Source: Microbispora siamensis (GTDB lineage: Bacteria > Actinomycetota > Actinomycetes > Streptosporangiales > Streptosporangiaceae). Taken from it: a stretch of DNA of 64,000 nt. Positions within the stretch are counted from its first letter, which is position 1, and every line of letters begins with the position of its first letter. Below the pieces are notes generated by a model that was not told the DNA's origin, made no database searches, and saw only the letters and a list, made by a program, of their open reading frames with translations. Both the position numbers and the translations under genes were made by a program. This document shows positions 1-7,032 of the stretch, one piece after another. Where the stretch lies: the NCBI RefSeq assembly GCF_016863095.1, contig NZ_BOOF01000053.1:1-64000 (forward strand), read 5' to 3'.

Positions 1-301
1 CCCCTCTCCCGGCTGTCCCGACCGGCATCCCCAGACCCGGCACTCGCACCTCGGTCTTCGGAACCCCGCATCTTGGGCTCAACGATCGGAAAGGGGCCAT
101 CGGAGTATTCGTCGGGGGCGGCTGAGCCCTCGGACGACCACAATGGCGAACCGGCGGTCCAACGGTCCCACCATTCGCTGTCATGGTCGAGCAGGCCCAC
201 CACACCTCCATGGAGGAATTCGAAAGTATGTATGAATTCTCTCCTGCTGCCTTGCCTGAAGCAACCGCACCGCGCGATTTGTTGGAGCTACAGGCACAGC
301 C
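1..301. other. Left-edge stretch with no convincing gene
   Basis: No supported gene. Open frames here are short, have no family resemblance and run into the antisense strand of the aldo/keto reductase. The part around positions 210-300 is more A/T-rich than the surrounding coding DNA, as expected for a non-coding spacer. No clear terminator hairpin was seen. Confidence 0.5.
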
Positions 302-1282
302 TCACCAGGCCCAGGCCTCGGGGCCGGGGCCGCCGTTGCCGATGGGCGGGAACAGCTCGTCCAGCCGGGCCAGGGTCTCGGCGGACAGCTCGGTGCGCAG
401 CGCCGTCAGCGGCAGGTCGAGCTGCCCGGGGGAGCGCGGCCCGATGACCGGGGCGGTCACCCCGGGCCGCGACAGCAGCCAGGCGAGCGCGACCGCGGTG
501 GGCTCCTCGCCGATCTCGGCGCACAGCTTCTCGTAACCCTCGATGGCCGCCCGGTGTGGCTCGACCCGTTCGGGCGCGTGCAGGACGCTGCGGCCGGCCG
601 CGCCCTCGCGCTGCTTGCGCAGCGCCCCGGACAGCGCGCCGAAGTGCAACGGCGAGTAGGGCAGGATCCCGATGCCCAGCTCGACAGCCGCGGGCAGCAC
701 CTCCAGCTCGACGTGCCGGGTGAGGAGGTTGTACTTGCACTGCTCGGAGACCAGGCCGAGGAAGTTCCTCCGGTCGGCCGCCGCCTGCGCGCGGGCGAGG
801 TGCCAGCCGGCGAAGTTGGACGACCCGACGTAACGCACCTTGCCCTGGACGACCAGCGTCTCCATCGCCTGCCAGATCTCCTCCCACGGCGTGTCCCGCT
901 GCACGTGGTGCATCTGGTAGAGGTCGATCCGGTCGGTCCGCAGACGGCGCAGCGACGCCTCGCAGGCGGCGATGATGTGACGTGCCGACAGCCCGCCGTC
1001 GTTGGGCCAGTCGGTCATCGGGGCGTACACCTTCGTGGCCAGCACGATCCGGTCCCGGTGGCCGGCCTTCTCGAACCAGCGGCCGATGAACCGCTCGCTC
1101 AGTCCGTCGCCGGTCTCCCTGCCGTACATGTTCGCGGTGTCGACGAAGTTGACGCCCTCCTCGTGCGCCCGGGCGAGGATCGCGTGGCTCTCGTCCTCGC
1201 CGATCTGCCAGCCGAAGTTCATCGTGCCGAGGCAGATCCGGCTGACGAGCAGACCGGTCCGCCCCAAACGGGTGTATTCCAT
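302..1282 (-). CDS. Aldo/keto reductase family oxidoreductase
   Basis: 326-residue aldo/keto reductase, probably a cytosolic NADPH-dependent carbonyl reductase of unknown substrate. The N-terminus reads MEYTRLGRTGLLVSRICLGT, the usual start of the YajO/Tas/AKR11-13 type. The active-site block VDTANMYG supplies the catalytic Asp and Tyr, the following barrel strand carries the Lys (ATKVY), and the helix DRIDLYQMHHV supplies the His. SNFAGW and the C-terminal VIGPRSPGQL match cofactor-binding segments of the family. The gene is divergent from the ArsR-type regulator at 1346, with 63 bp between starts, so that regulator may control it. Substrate cannot be told from sequence. Confidence 0.9.
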   Translation of the reverse strand: MEYTRLGRTGLLVSRICLGTMNFGWQIGEDESHAILARAHEEGVNFVDTANMYGRETGDGLSERFIGRWFEKAGHRDRIVLATKVYAPMTDWPNDGGLSARHIIAACEASLRRLRTDRIDLYQMHHVQRDTPWEEIWQAMETLVVQGKVRYVGSSNFAGWHLARAQAAADRRNFLGLVSEQCKYNLLTRHVELEVLPAAVELGIGILPYSPLHFGALSGALRKQREGAAGRSVLHAPERVEPHRAAIEGYEKLCAEIGEEPTAVALAWLLSRPGVTAPVIGPRSPGQLDLPLTALRTELSAETLARLDELFPPIGNGGPGPEAWAW

Positions 1283-1345
1283 GCGCCGACCGTAGGAACC
1301 GGGGCGTGCTCTCCGTTAACCGTTCGAGCGTGCTCGAATGGACGG

Positions 1346-2323
1346 GTGATCCGGATCGAGTTCGCCTCCGCCGACCTGCTGCGGCTCAGGTTCGCGCACA
1401 GCCCGATGGCGGAGGTCGTGGCCAGTTGCCTCGCCCTGCGGTCCCGCTCGGCGCGCCTGGTCCCCGCGTCCTGGCGGGCCCGGGCCGAGCCGCTGCTGCG
1501 CGGCCTGACCACACTCCACCCGCTGGTCCCCGGCCCCACCGGCTATGTCCCGGACTTCCTCACCCCGGCGCCGTCCGCCACCCGCCCGACCCTGGAGCAG
1601 GAGCTGCGGGTGGTCGCCGCCACTCCGCTCGACCAGGTCGCGTCCGAGGTGGAGCGGGCCTGGGCCGGGCACGGCGCGCCTCCGGAGGTCGAGCGGTTCC
1701 GGGCCGACCCGGCGGGCGCGCTGGCCGTGACGGTGCGGGAGGTCCGGCGCTACTTCGCATCGGCGATCGCGCCGAGCTGGCCGCGGCTGCGCGCGCTCGC
1801 GGAGGGCGAGCTGACCCGCCGCGGGCTGCTCGCCGCCGAGCGCGGGCCGCGGGCGCTGCTGACGGACCTGCACCCGAGGCTCGACTGGGACGGCGAGGCG
1901 CTGCGGCTGGCGTACGCCAAGGACGGCGAGTTCGGCCTGGACGGGCACCCGCTCACCCTGCTGCCCACCGGGTTCACCGGCCCGCACGTCTACGCGCTGA
2001 CCGACACCCCGGCCGGGCGTGCGCTGTGGTACGCGCCGCGCGGCCACGGCCGGTTGTGGGACGGGCCCGTGCCGGCCGAGCCGCCGGAGGCGCTGGCCGC
2101 CCTGCTCGGCCCGACCCGCGCGGCCGTGCTCGCCCTGCTGGCCGAGCCGTCCAGCACGGGGGAGGTGGCCGGGGCCCTCCGGCTGGCCCCGGCGACCGCC
2201 TCGCACCACCTGACCACGCTCAGGGACGCCGGGCTGGTGACCGGCGAACGGGAGGGCCGCCGGTTGCGCTACCGGCGCACCGGCCTCGGCGAACAGCTCG
2301 CCGGGGAGGATCAGGCGCCGTAG
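1346..2323 (+). CDS. ArsR/HTH_20-type transcriptional regulator with DUF5937-like N-terminal domain
   Basis: 325-residue regulator. The chosen start is the GTG at 1346 (VIRIEFASADLLRLRFAHSP), because this is where the family's N-terminus begins and the open frame upstream is only antisense of the reductase. The first ~230 residues resemble the DUF5937-type domain found before ArsR helix-turn-helices in actinomycetes. The last ~75 residues form a winged helix with the recognition segment ATASHHLTTLRDAGLV. No metal-binding cysteine motif is visible, so arsenic or metal sensing is not implied. Its last codons (GEDQAP then stop) lie inside a 29-bp direct repeat, so the original C-terminus may have been altered. 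Confidence 0.82.
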   Translation: MIRIEFASADLLRLRFAHSPMAEVVASCLALRSRSARLVPASWRARAEPLLRGLTTLHPLVPGPTGYVPDFLTPAPSATRPTLEQELRVVAATPLDQVASEVERAWAGHGAPPEVERFRADPAGALAVTVREVRRYFASAIAPSWPRLRALAEGELTRRGLLAAERGPRALLTDLHPRLDWDGEALRLAYAKDGEFGLDGHPLTLLPTGFTGPHVYALTDTPAGRALWYAPRGHGRLWDGPVPAEPPEALAALLGPTRAAVLALLAEPSSTGEVAGALRLAPATASHHLTTLRDAGLVTGEREGRRLRYRRTGLGEQLAGEDQAP

Positions 2324-2331
2324 ACAGGCTC
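2303..2331. repeat. 29-bp direct repeat, copy 1
   Basis: The core ggggaggatcaggcgccgta runs on to gac, then one mismatched base and ggctc. It matches 3672-3700 at 28 of 29 positions. This copy forms the end of the ArsR-type gene. The other copy contains the 3' end of the SDR gene. The two copies bracket PadR, hemerythrin and the LuxR fragment. Confidence 0.85.
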
Positions 2332-2386
2332 GGCCGCGGCCTCGCAGCTCTCCGCTGTCGCTTCTGCCATAAGTGTTGCCAGGAGG

Positions 2387-2408
2387 GACTACCCGCGCGA
2401 GAGTAGTC
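2387..2408. promoter_or_regulatory. Inverted repeat in front of the PadR gene
   Basis: GACTAC at 2387-2392 and GTAGTC at 2403-2408 form perfect 6-bp arms around a 10-base spacer, ending two bases before the GTG start of the PadR gene. It could be an autoregulatory operator or a small hairpin in the leader. It does not resemble the ATGT/ACAT operators of phenolic-acid PadR proteins. Confidence 0.35.
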
Positions 2409-2410
2409 GT

Positions 2411-2989
2411 GTGTCATCGATCCGGATCTTCATTCTCGGTGCCCTGGCCGAGCGCGGCCCCATGCATGGTCACCAGTTGCGCCTCCTGTTCGAGGAGGAA
2501 CGCCTCGACATGTGGACCGACATCACCGTCGGCGGGCTCTACGGGGCGATCAAGCGCCTGGCCGCGGAAGGGCTGATCGAAGGGGTGAGAACCGAGCAGG
2601 TCGGCGCGTATCCCGAACGCAAGGTCTGGCAGATCACCGACGCCGGTGCGCAGGCGCTGTCATCGCTGCGGCTGAGCGGGCTACGCGAGATCGTCCTCAA
2701 GCCCGATCCATTCGACCTCGTCCTCACCCGGCTGGATCCGCAGCATCTTGACGACCTGCCCGCGATCACCGACGCGAGGGTGGCGTCCCTGGAAGCCATG
2801 CTCGCCGAGTACGAAGCCCATGCCCGGGCGGTCGCGCGGTACCTGACCCTGGCGGAAACCCTCGCCATGGAGCACCGCGTCAGCCGGCTGCGCGCTGAGA
2901 TCGCCTGGCATCGGCGGCTGGTGTCGCAGCTGCCCGAACTGCTCGTCGACGAGAAGACCCGGAAGGGTTCGGATGACTCACCGGTCTGA
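2411..2989 (+). CDS. PadR family transcriptional regulator
   Basis: 192-residue PadR-type DNA-binding protein. The winged helix occupies residues 1-90: IRIFILGALAERGPMHGHQL is the canonical first helix, followed by TVGGLYGAIKRLAAEGLIEG with the recognition helix and the wing PERKVWQITDAG. The C-terminal half is the helical dimerisation arm, ending with LRAEIAWHRRLVSQLP. The start is the GTG at 2411; the ribosome site is weak. The next gene begins 67 bases past the stop if its GTG start is used, so both may share one transcript. Ligand unknown. The gene lies inside the segment flanked by the 29-bp repeat. Confidence 0.88.
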   Translation: MSSIRIFILGALAERGPMHGHQLRLLFEEERLDMWTDITVGGLYGAIKRLAAEGLIEGVRTEQVGAYPERKVWQITDAGAQALSSLRLSGLREIVLKPDPFDLVLTRLDPQHLDDLPAITDARVASLEAMLAEYEAHARAVARYLTLAETLAMEHRVSRLRAEIAWHRRLVSQLPELLVDEKTRKGSDDSPV

Positions 2990-3056
2990 AACGCCGGCCA
3001 TGGCCCGTGCTGCCCGGACGGTGCCGAGAAGCACGACAGAAAGTGAGGAACGCACG

Positions 3057-3524
3057 GTGCCGCGCGACCGCGTCCATGCCTGGGACCTCGAACTGCAGAA
3101 CGCCCATCACCGACTGGAGCAGGCATTGGAGCAGGCCAGGGTGTCCATCCTCTCCGGCAAGAACGCCAAGGCGTCCAAACCCGACCTGCGCAGCCACTGT
3201 TACACCTTCTGCGCCGCGCTGGGCAGCCACCACCGCAGTGAGGACGACGGCTTCTTTCCTGCCCTGGTGCGGCAGATGCCGGAGCTGAGGCCTGTGATCG
3301 AACGCCTCACCCGCGACCACCGCCGGCTCGCGCGGCTTCTCGCCGACTTCCAGGAATGTCTCGACTCGGCCCAGTCCTCTCCCGAGCGGCTGCTCAGGAA
3401 GATCAACGAGATCAAGTCCGTCATGAACGCCCACTTCGCCGACGAGGAACGGTCCCTGAACCCCGCACTGCATGCCTTCCACGCGCAGGCCGATGACAGG
3501 GACCGGATGTTCGGCGGCATCTGA
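3057..3524 (+). CDS. Hemerythrin HHE cation-binding domain protein
   Basis: 155 residues from the GTG at 3057, which has a GAGGAA ribosome site six bases upstream. An in-frame ATG at 2973 would add 28 low-complexity residues and overlap the PadR gene. The protein is a four-helix HHE domain: likely iron ligands are His in AHHRLEQ, His-His with Glu in GSHHRSEDDGFFPALV, His in TRDHRRL, and His plus Glu in NAHFADEERSLNPAL. Members bind a di-iron centre and sense or buffer oxygen, nitric oxide or peroxide. Pairing with PadR suggests a small stress-response unit. The stop is followed directly, in frame, by a LuxR-like fragment. Confidence 0.85.
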   Translation: MPRDRVHAWDLELQNAHHRLEQALEQARVSILSGKNAKASKPDLRSHCYTFCAALGSHHRSEDDGFFPALVRQMPELRPVIERLTRDHRRLARLLADFQECLDSAQSSPERLLRKINEIKSVMNAHFADEERSLNPALHAFHAQADDRDRMFGGI

Positions 3525-3692
3525 ATCGCGAAGGGCATGGACGACGTGCGGATCGCCGCAGACAGCATCGGTGAGACGACGGTGAAGACACGCGTCGACA
3601 GCGCATTCGCGAAGATCGGACCCCGCGACGGGAGCGACGCGACACGCCATCTGTACCGTCGCGGGCCGGCGGGGGAGGATCAGGCGCCGTAG
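3525..3692 (+). pseudogene. LuxR-type helix-turn-helix C-terminal remnant
   Basis: Directly after the hemerythrin stop, the same frame stays open to TAG at 3690-3692 and reads IAKGMDDVRIAADSIGETTV then KTRVDSAFAKIGPRDGSDAT. This lines up with the recognition helix and end of NarL/LuxR response regulators (typical text: IAxGxSNAEIAxxLxxxETTVKTHVxxxLAKLGLRDRxxAV). There is no start codon and no receiver domain, the helix-turn-helix is about two residues short, and conserved His and Leu positions are changed. I read it as a decayed gene end. Its last codons lie in copy 2 of the 29-bp repeat and spell the same GEDQAP as the ArsR-type gene. Confidence 0.65.
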
Positions 3693-3700
3693 ACGGGCTC
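3672..3700. repeat. 29-bp direct repeat, copy 2
   Basis: Matches 2303-2331 at 28 of 29 bases. Read on the minus strand it encodes the last codons (PVYGA and stop) of the SDR gene, so this is the likely parental copy. The 1341 bp between the copies hold PadR, hemerythrin and the LuxR remnant. Confidence 0.85.
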
Positions 3701-4594
3701 CGGCCCGGCGGCCTGGCCGAGTAGTTTCGCCACCTCCGGCCCGATCTCGACGGGGTCCCAGCGGGCGCCCTTGTCGGCGACCGGGCCGTGCCGGAAACCC
3801 TCCATGACGCAGATCCGGCCGCCCTCCACCTCGAAGACCCGGCCGCTGACGTTCTTCGACTCGGCCGAGCCGAGCCAGACCACCAGCGGGGAGACGTTCT
3901 CCGGGGCCATCGTGTCGAACGCGCCCTCCTCCGGGGCGGCCATCGTCTGGGCGAAGACCTGCTCGGTCATCCGCGTACGGGCGGCCGGGGCGATGGCGTT
4001 GACGGTCACGCCGTAGCGGCCGAGTTCGGCCGCCGCGACGAGGGTCAGGCCCACGATGCCGGCCTTGGCCGCCGAGTAGTTGCCCTGCCCCACGCTGCCG
4101 AGCAGGCCCGCGCCCGAGGAGGTGTTGACCACCCGCGCGTCCACCGGGCGGCCGGCCTTCGACTCGGCTCGCCAGTGCAGCCCGGCGTGCTTGAGCGGCA
4201 GGAAGTGGCCCTTCAGGTGCACGCGGATCACCGCGTCCCACTCCTCCTCCGACAGGTTGACCAGCATGCGGTCGCGGAGGAACCCGGCGTTGTTGACCAG
4301 CACGTCGAGGCGGCCGAAGTGGTCGATCGCGGTCGCCACCAGCCGCCGCGCGCCCTCGTCGGTGGCGATGTCGGACCGGTCGGCCACCGCCTCGCCGCCC
4401 AGCGCGCGGATCTCCTCGACGACGTCCTGGGCGGGACCCCCTGATCCGGTGTCCGGCCCGCCCTCGCCGGACAGGCTCACGCCGAGGTCGTTGACGACGA
4501 CCTTCGCGCCCTGACGAGCGAACTCCAGCGCGTGCGCCCGGCCGAGGCCGCGCCCCGCGCCGGTCACGATCACGACTCGGTCCCTGCAGATCAT
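3680..4594 (-). CDS. SDR family oxidoreductase of the steroid C/D-ring cluster (Rv3548c-like)
   Basis: 304 residues from the ATG at 4594, which has GAGGAG upstream; a longer open frame lacks family similarity. Classical short-chain dehydrogenase: glycine loop TGAGRGLGRAHALEF, acidic cofactor residue in VVVNDLG, NNAGF, catalytic Ser in NTSSGAGLLG and YSAAKAG. The text resembles the dehydrogenase half of peroxisomal multifunctional enzyme 2, so a hydroxyacyl-CoA substrate is likely. The length and the position, divergent from echA20-ipdABC, match Rv3548c of the mycobacterial KstR2 regulon. A perfect palindrome lies in the shared promoter region. The exact reaction in ring C/D breakdown is not assigned. 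Confidence 0.87.
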   Translation of the reverse strand: MICRDRVVIVTGAGRGLGRAHALEFARQGAKVVVNDLGVSLSGEGGPDTGSGGPAQDVVEEIRALGGEAVADRSDIATDEGARRLVATAIDHFGRLDVLVNNAGFLRDRMLVNLSEEEWDAVIRVHLKGHFLPLKHAGLHWRAESKAGRPVDARVVNTSSGAGLLGSVGQGNYSAAKAGIVGLTLVAAAELGRYGVTVNAIAPAARTRMTEQVFAQTMAAPEEGAFDTMAPENVSPLVVWLGSAESKNVSGRVFEVEGGRICVMEGFRHGPVADKGARWDPVEIGPEVAKLLGQAAGPEPVYGA

Positions 4595-4652
4595 CTCTGG
4601 TCTCCTCGCTCGGTCGGCCTCGCCTGGGGCGATCCGCTCTGCTAGCGTATTT

Positions 4653-4668
4653 TCTAACAAATGTTAGA
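4653..4668. promoter_or_regulatory. Perfect 16-bp palindrome between SDR and echA20, likely KstR2-type operator
   Basis: TCTAACAAATGTTAGA: arms TCTAACA and TGTTAGA around AA, 15 bases before the echA20 start and 58 bases from the SDR start. The half-site TCTAACAA recurs in the second divergent promoter region of this cluster (11754-11773). TetR-family dimers bind such sites; the cluster's KstR2-like protein is the natural candidate. The sequence differs from the mycobacterial KstR2 motif, so assignment is inference. Confidence 0.6.
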
Positions 4669-4682
4669 TGGAAAGGTGACGT

Positions 4683-5432
4683 ATGGGAATCTCGACCAGC
4701 CGTCACGGCGAGGGCGTCGCCGAGGTCGTGGTGGACGCCCCGCCGGTCAACGCGCTGACCGTACGCGGATGGTTCGAGCTCGCCGACGCCGTACGGCAGG
4801 CCGGGCGAGACCCGGAGACCCGCGTCGTGGTGCTGCGGGCCGAGGGCCGCGGGTTCAACGCCGGCGTGGACATCAAGGAGATGCAGGCGACCAGCGGGTT
4901 CGACGCGCTGGTGGGCGCCAACCGCGGCTGCTACGAGGCGTTCGCGGCGGTCTACGAGTGCGAGGTCCCCGTGGTCGCGGCCGTGCAGGGCTTCTGCCTG
5001 GGCGGCGGGGTGGGGCTGGCCGGCAACGCCGACATCGTGGTGGCCTCCGACGACGCCTACTTCGGCCTGCCCGAGGTGGAGCGGGGCGCGCTCGGCGCCG
5101 CCACCCACCTCGCCAGGCTGGTGCCCCAGCACCTGATGCGCGCGATGGTCTACACGTGCCGCAACGTCACCGCCGCCGAGTTGCACGCGTTCGGCTCGGT
5201 GCTCGAGGTCGTGCCGCGTGAGCGCCTGCGCGACGCGGCACTGGAGGTGGCGGCCCAGATCGCCGCCAAGGACCCGTACGTCATCCGGCGGGCCAAGGAG
5301 TCGCTCAACGGCATCGACCCGGTCGACGTCAAGCGCAGCTACCGGTTCGAGCAGGGCTTCACGTTCGAGCTCAACCTGATGGGCGCCGGCGACCGGCACC
5401 GGGACGCCTTCGTCGCGGAAGGAGGCCGGTGA
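4683..5432 (+). CDS. echA20: EchA20-like enoyl-CoA hydratase/hydrolase of steroid ring C/D degradation
   Basis: 249-residue crotonase-fold protein. In mycobacteria EchA20 (Rv3550) hydrolytically opens the last intact ring D in the HIP branch of cholesterol breakdown, before IpdAB opens ring C. Crotonase features: oxyanion-hole strands RGFNAGVDIKEMQ near residues 58-70 and QGFCLGGGVGLAGNADIVVA near 102-121, then FGLPEVERGALG and an acidic residue in the active-site loop. The protein starts at ATG 4683 after a GGAAAGGTG ribosome site. It is first in an operon with ipdA, ipdB and ipdC, overlapping ipdA at ATGA-like sequence. The assignment rests on this gene order as well as on sequence. Confidence 0.83.
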   Translation: MGISTSRHGEGVAEVVVDAPPVNALTVRGWFELADAVRQAGRDPETRVVVLRAEGRGFNAGVDIKEMQATSGFDALVGANRGCYEAFAAVYECEVPVVAAVQGFCLGGGVGLAGNADIVVASDDAYFGLPEVERGALGAATHLARLVPQHLMRAMVYTCRNVTAAELHAFGSVLEVVPRERLRDAALEVAAQIAAKDPYVIRRAKESLNGIDPVDVKRSYRFEQGFTFELNLMGAGDRHRDAFVAEGGR

Positions 5433-6283
5433 TGGGCGTCGTCATGTCGGTCGAGGAGGTCGTCGGCTCGCTGGAGAGCGGCATGACGATCGGCATCGGC
5501 GGCTGGGGTTCCCGGCGCAAGCCGATGGCGCTGGTGCGGGCCATCCACCGGTCCGCGCTGACCGACCTGACGATCGTGTCGTACGGCGGGCCGGACGTGG
5601 GCCTGCTCTGCGCGGCGGGCAAGGTGCGCCGGGTCGTCGCCCCGTTCGTGACGCTCGACTCGATCGCCCTCGAACCGCACTTCCGGGCGGCCCGGCAGCG
5701 CGGGTCCGTCGAGTTCACCGAGTACGACGAGGGCATGTTCATGTTCGGCCTGCTCGCGGCGGCGCACCGGCTGCCGTTCCTGCCCACGCGGGCCGGGCTC
5801 GGCTCGGACGTCATGCGGGTGAACCCCGGCCTGCGCACGGTCCGCTCGCCGTACGAGGACCAGGAGGAACTCGTCGCGGTGCCCGCGCTCACGATGGACG
5901 TGGCGCTGGTGCACATGGACGTGGCCGACACCCGGGGCAACGGCCGCTACCTCGGCCCCGATCCGTACATGGACGACCTGTTCGCCAAGGCGGCCGGGCG
6001 GTGCTTCGTCTCCTGCGAGCGGATGGTGCGGCCGGGCGAGCTGGACGGCCCGCCGCAGACGCTGCTGGTCAGCCGCATGCACGTGACCGGCGTGGTCGAG
6101 ACCCCCGGCGGCGGCCATTTCACCGACTGCGGTGAGGGCCGCGACGAGGCGTTCCAGCGGCACTACGCCGCCTCGGCGGCCGACCCGGAGGCGTGGGCGG
6201 CGTTCGCGGACCGGTTCCTGTCCGGCGACGAGGCGGCCTACCAGGAGGCCGTGCAGCAGTGGCGTGAGGAGGAGGGGCGATGA
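5432..6283 (+). CDS. ipdA: IpdA, CoA-transferase-like ring C hydrolase, alpha subunit
   Basis: 283 residues. Alpha subunit of the class I CoA-transferase fold. IpdAB of Mycobacterium and Rhodococcus does not transfer CoA; it hydrolyses the carbon-carbon bond that opens steroid ring C in COCHEA-CoA. Visible features: GMTIGIGGWGSRRKPMALVR (alpha-subunit substrate loop), VSYGGPDVGLL, EYDEGMFMFGL, and VHMDVADTRGNG near residues 155-167. The start is ATG 5432 with GGAGG six bases upstream; a GTG three bases earlier is possible. It overlaps the echA20 stop by one base and ipdB by four, consistent with coupled translation of the two subunits. Confidence 0.87.
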   Translation: MGVVMSVEEVVGSLESGMTIGIGGWGSRRKPMALVRAIHRSALTDLTIVSYGGPDVGLLCAAGKVRRVVAPFVTLDSIALEPHFRAARQRGSVEFTEYDEGMFMFGLLAAAHRLPFLPTRAGLGSDVMRVNPGLRTVRSPYEDQEELVAVPALTMDVALVHMDVADTRGNGRYLGPDPYMDDLFAKAAGRCFVSCERMVRPGELDGPPQTLLVSRMHVTGVVETPGGGHFTDCGEGRDEAFQRHYAASAADPEAWAAFADRFLSGDEAAYQEAVQQWREEEGR

Positions 6284-7032
6284 GCGCGACCCGGGCGGAG
6301 GTCTGCGTCGTGGCCTGCGCGGAGGCGTGGCGCGGCGACGGCGAGATCCTGGCGGCGGCGATGGGCACCTGCTCCATCCTGGGCGCCCGGCTGGCCCGGC
6401 TCACGTTCGAGCCCGGCCTGCTGACCACGGACGGCGGCGCGCTGCTGACCGCCGAGGCGGTGCCGTTCGGCGCGCCGGCCGGGGCGGTCGAGGGCTGGCT
6501 GCCGTTCCGCGAGCATCTGTGGCTGGTGCAGAACGGCCGAAGGCACGTGATGATGGGCGCCTCGCAGATCGACAGGCACGGCAACACCAACATCTCTGCG
6601 ATCGGCGACTGGGCTCGGCCGAAGTCGCAGCTCCTCGGCGTGCGCGGGGCCCCCGGCAACACGATCTGCAACCCGACCAGCTACTGGATCCCCAAGCAGT
6701 CCACCCGCGTCTTCGTGCCGAAGGTGGACGTGGTCAGCGGCGTGGGCCACGACCGCGCGGCCGAGCTGGGCCCGCGGGCCGCCCGCTTCCACGACCTGCG
6801 CCGGGTGGTCACCGACCTCGCCGTGTTCGACTTCGGCACCCCCGACGGCTCGATGCGGCTGGTCTCGGCGCATCCCGGCGTCGAGGTCGAGCAGGTGCGG
6901 GCGGCCACCGGGTTCGACCTGGTCATCGAGGGCGAGGTGCCGGAGACCCGGCAGCCCACGGACGAGGAGCTGCGGCTCATCCGCGAGGTGCTCGACCCGA
7001 AGGGACTGCGCGACCGGGAGGTGAAGGCGTGA
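6280..7032 (+). CDS. ipdB: IpdB, CoA-transferase-like ring C hydrolase, beta subunit
   Basis: 250 residues, the same length as Rv3552. Beta subunit of the IpdAB heterodimer, completing the active site that cleaves ring C. Typical beta-subunit text: VCVVACAEAWRGDGEILAAA at the N-terminus, VQNGRRHVMMGASQIDRHGN near residues 85-107, GAPGNTICNPTSYWIP, and VVTDLAVFDFGTPDGSMRLV near the C-terminus. The ATG overlaps the ipdA stop (ATGA) and the stop overlaps the ipdC start (GTGA), so translation of the three genes is coupled. The product should be cytosolic. Distinguished from acetate or 3-oxoadipate CoA-transferases by the neighbours and by the lack of the usual catalytic Glu motif of those enzymes. 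Confidence 0.87.
   Translation: MSATRAEVCVVACAEAWRGDGEILAAAMGTCSILGARLARLTFEPGLLTTDGGALLTAEAVPFGAPAGAVEGWLPFREHLWLVQNGRRHVMMGASQIDRHGNTNISAIGDWARPKSQLLGVRGAPGNTICNPTSYWIPKQSTRVFVPKVDVVSGVGHDRAAELGPRAARFHDLRRVVTDLAVFDFGTPDGSMRLVSAHPGVEVEQVRAATGFDLVIEGEVPETRQPTDEELRLIREVLDPKGLRDREVKA

Noticed and set aside
183-536. Open frame with M-E-E-F-E-S-M-Y-E-F and R-D-L-L-E-L-Q, recalling class III lanthipeptide leaders, with Ser/Cys downstream.
   Set aside because: Most of it is antisense to the aldo/keto reductase. No lanthipeptide synthetase or other RiPP enzyme is nearby, and the LLELQ match is only five residues.
554-1345. Long plus-strand frame continuous with the ArsR-type gene.
   Set aside because: This is antisense to the aldo/keto reductase, has no domain, and the ArsR family N-terminus starts at the GTG at 1346.
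2880-5399. 839-residue minus-strand open frame covering several genes.
   Set aside because: Arg/Gly/Pro-rich shadow of hemerythrin, SDR and echA20 coding sequence in high-GC DNA; no recognisable family.
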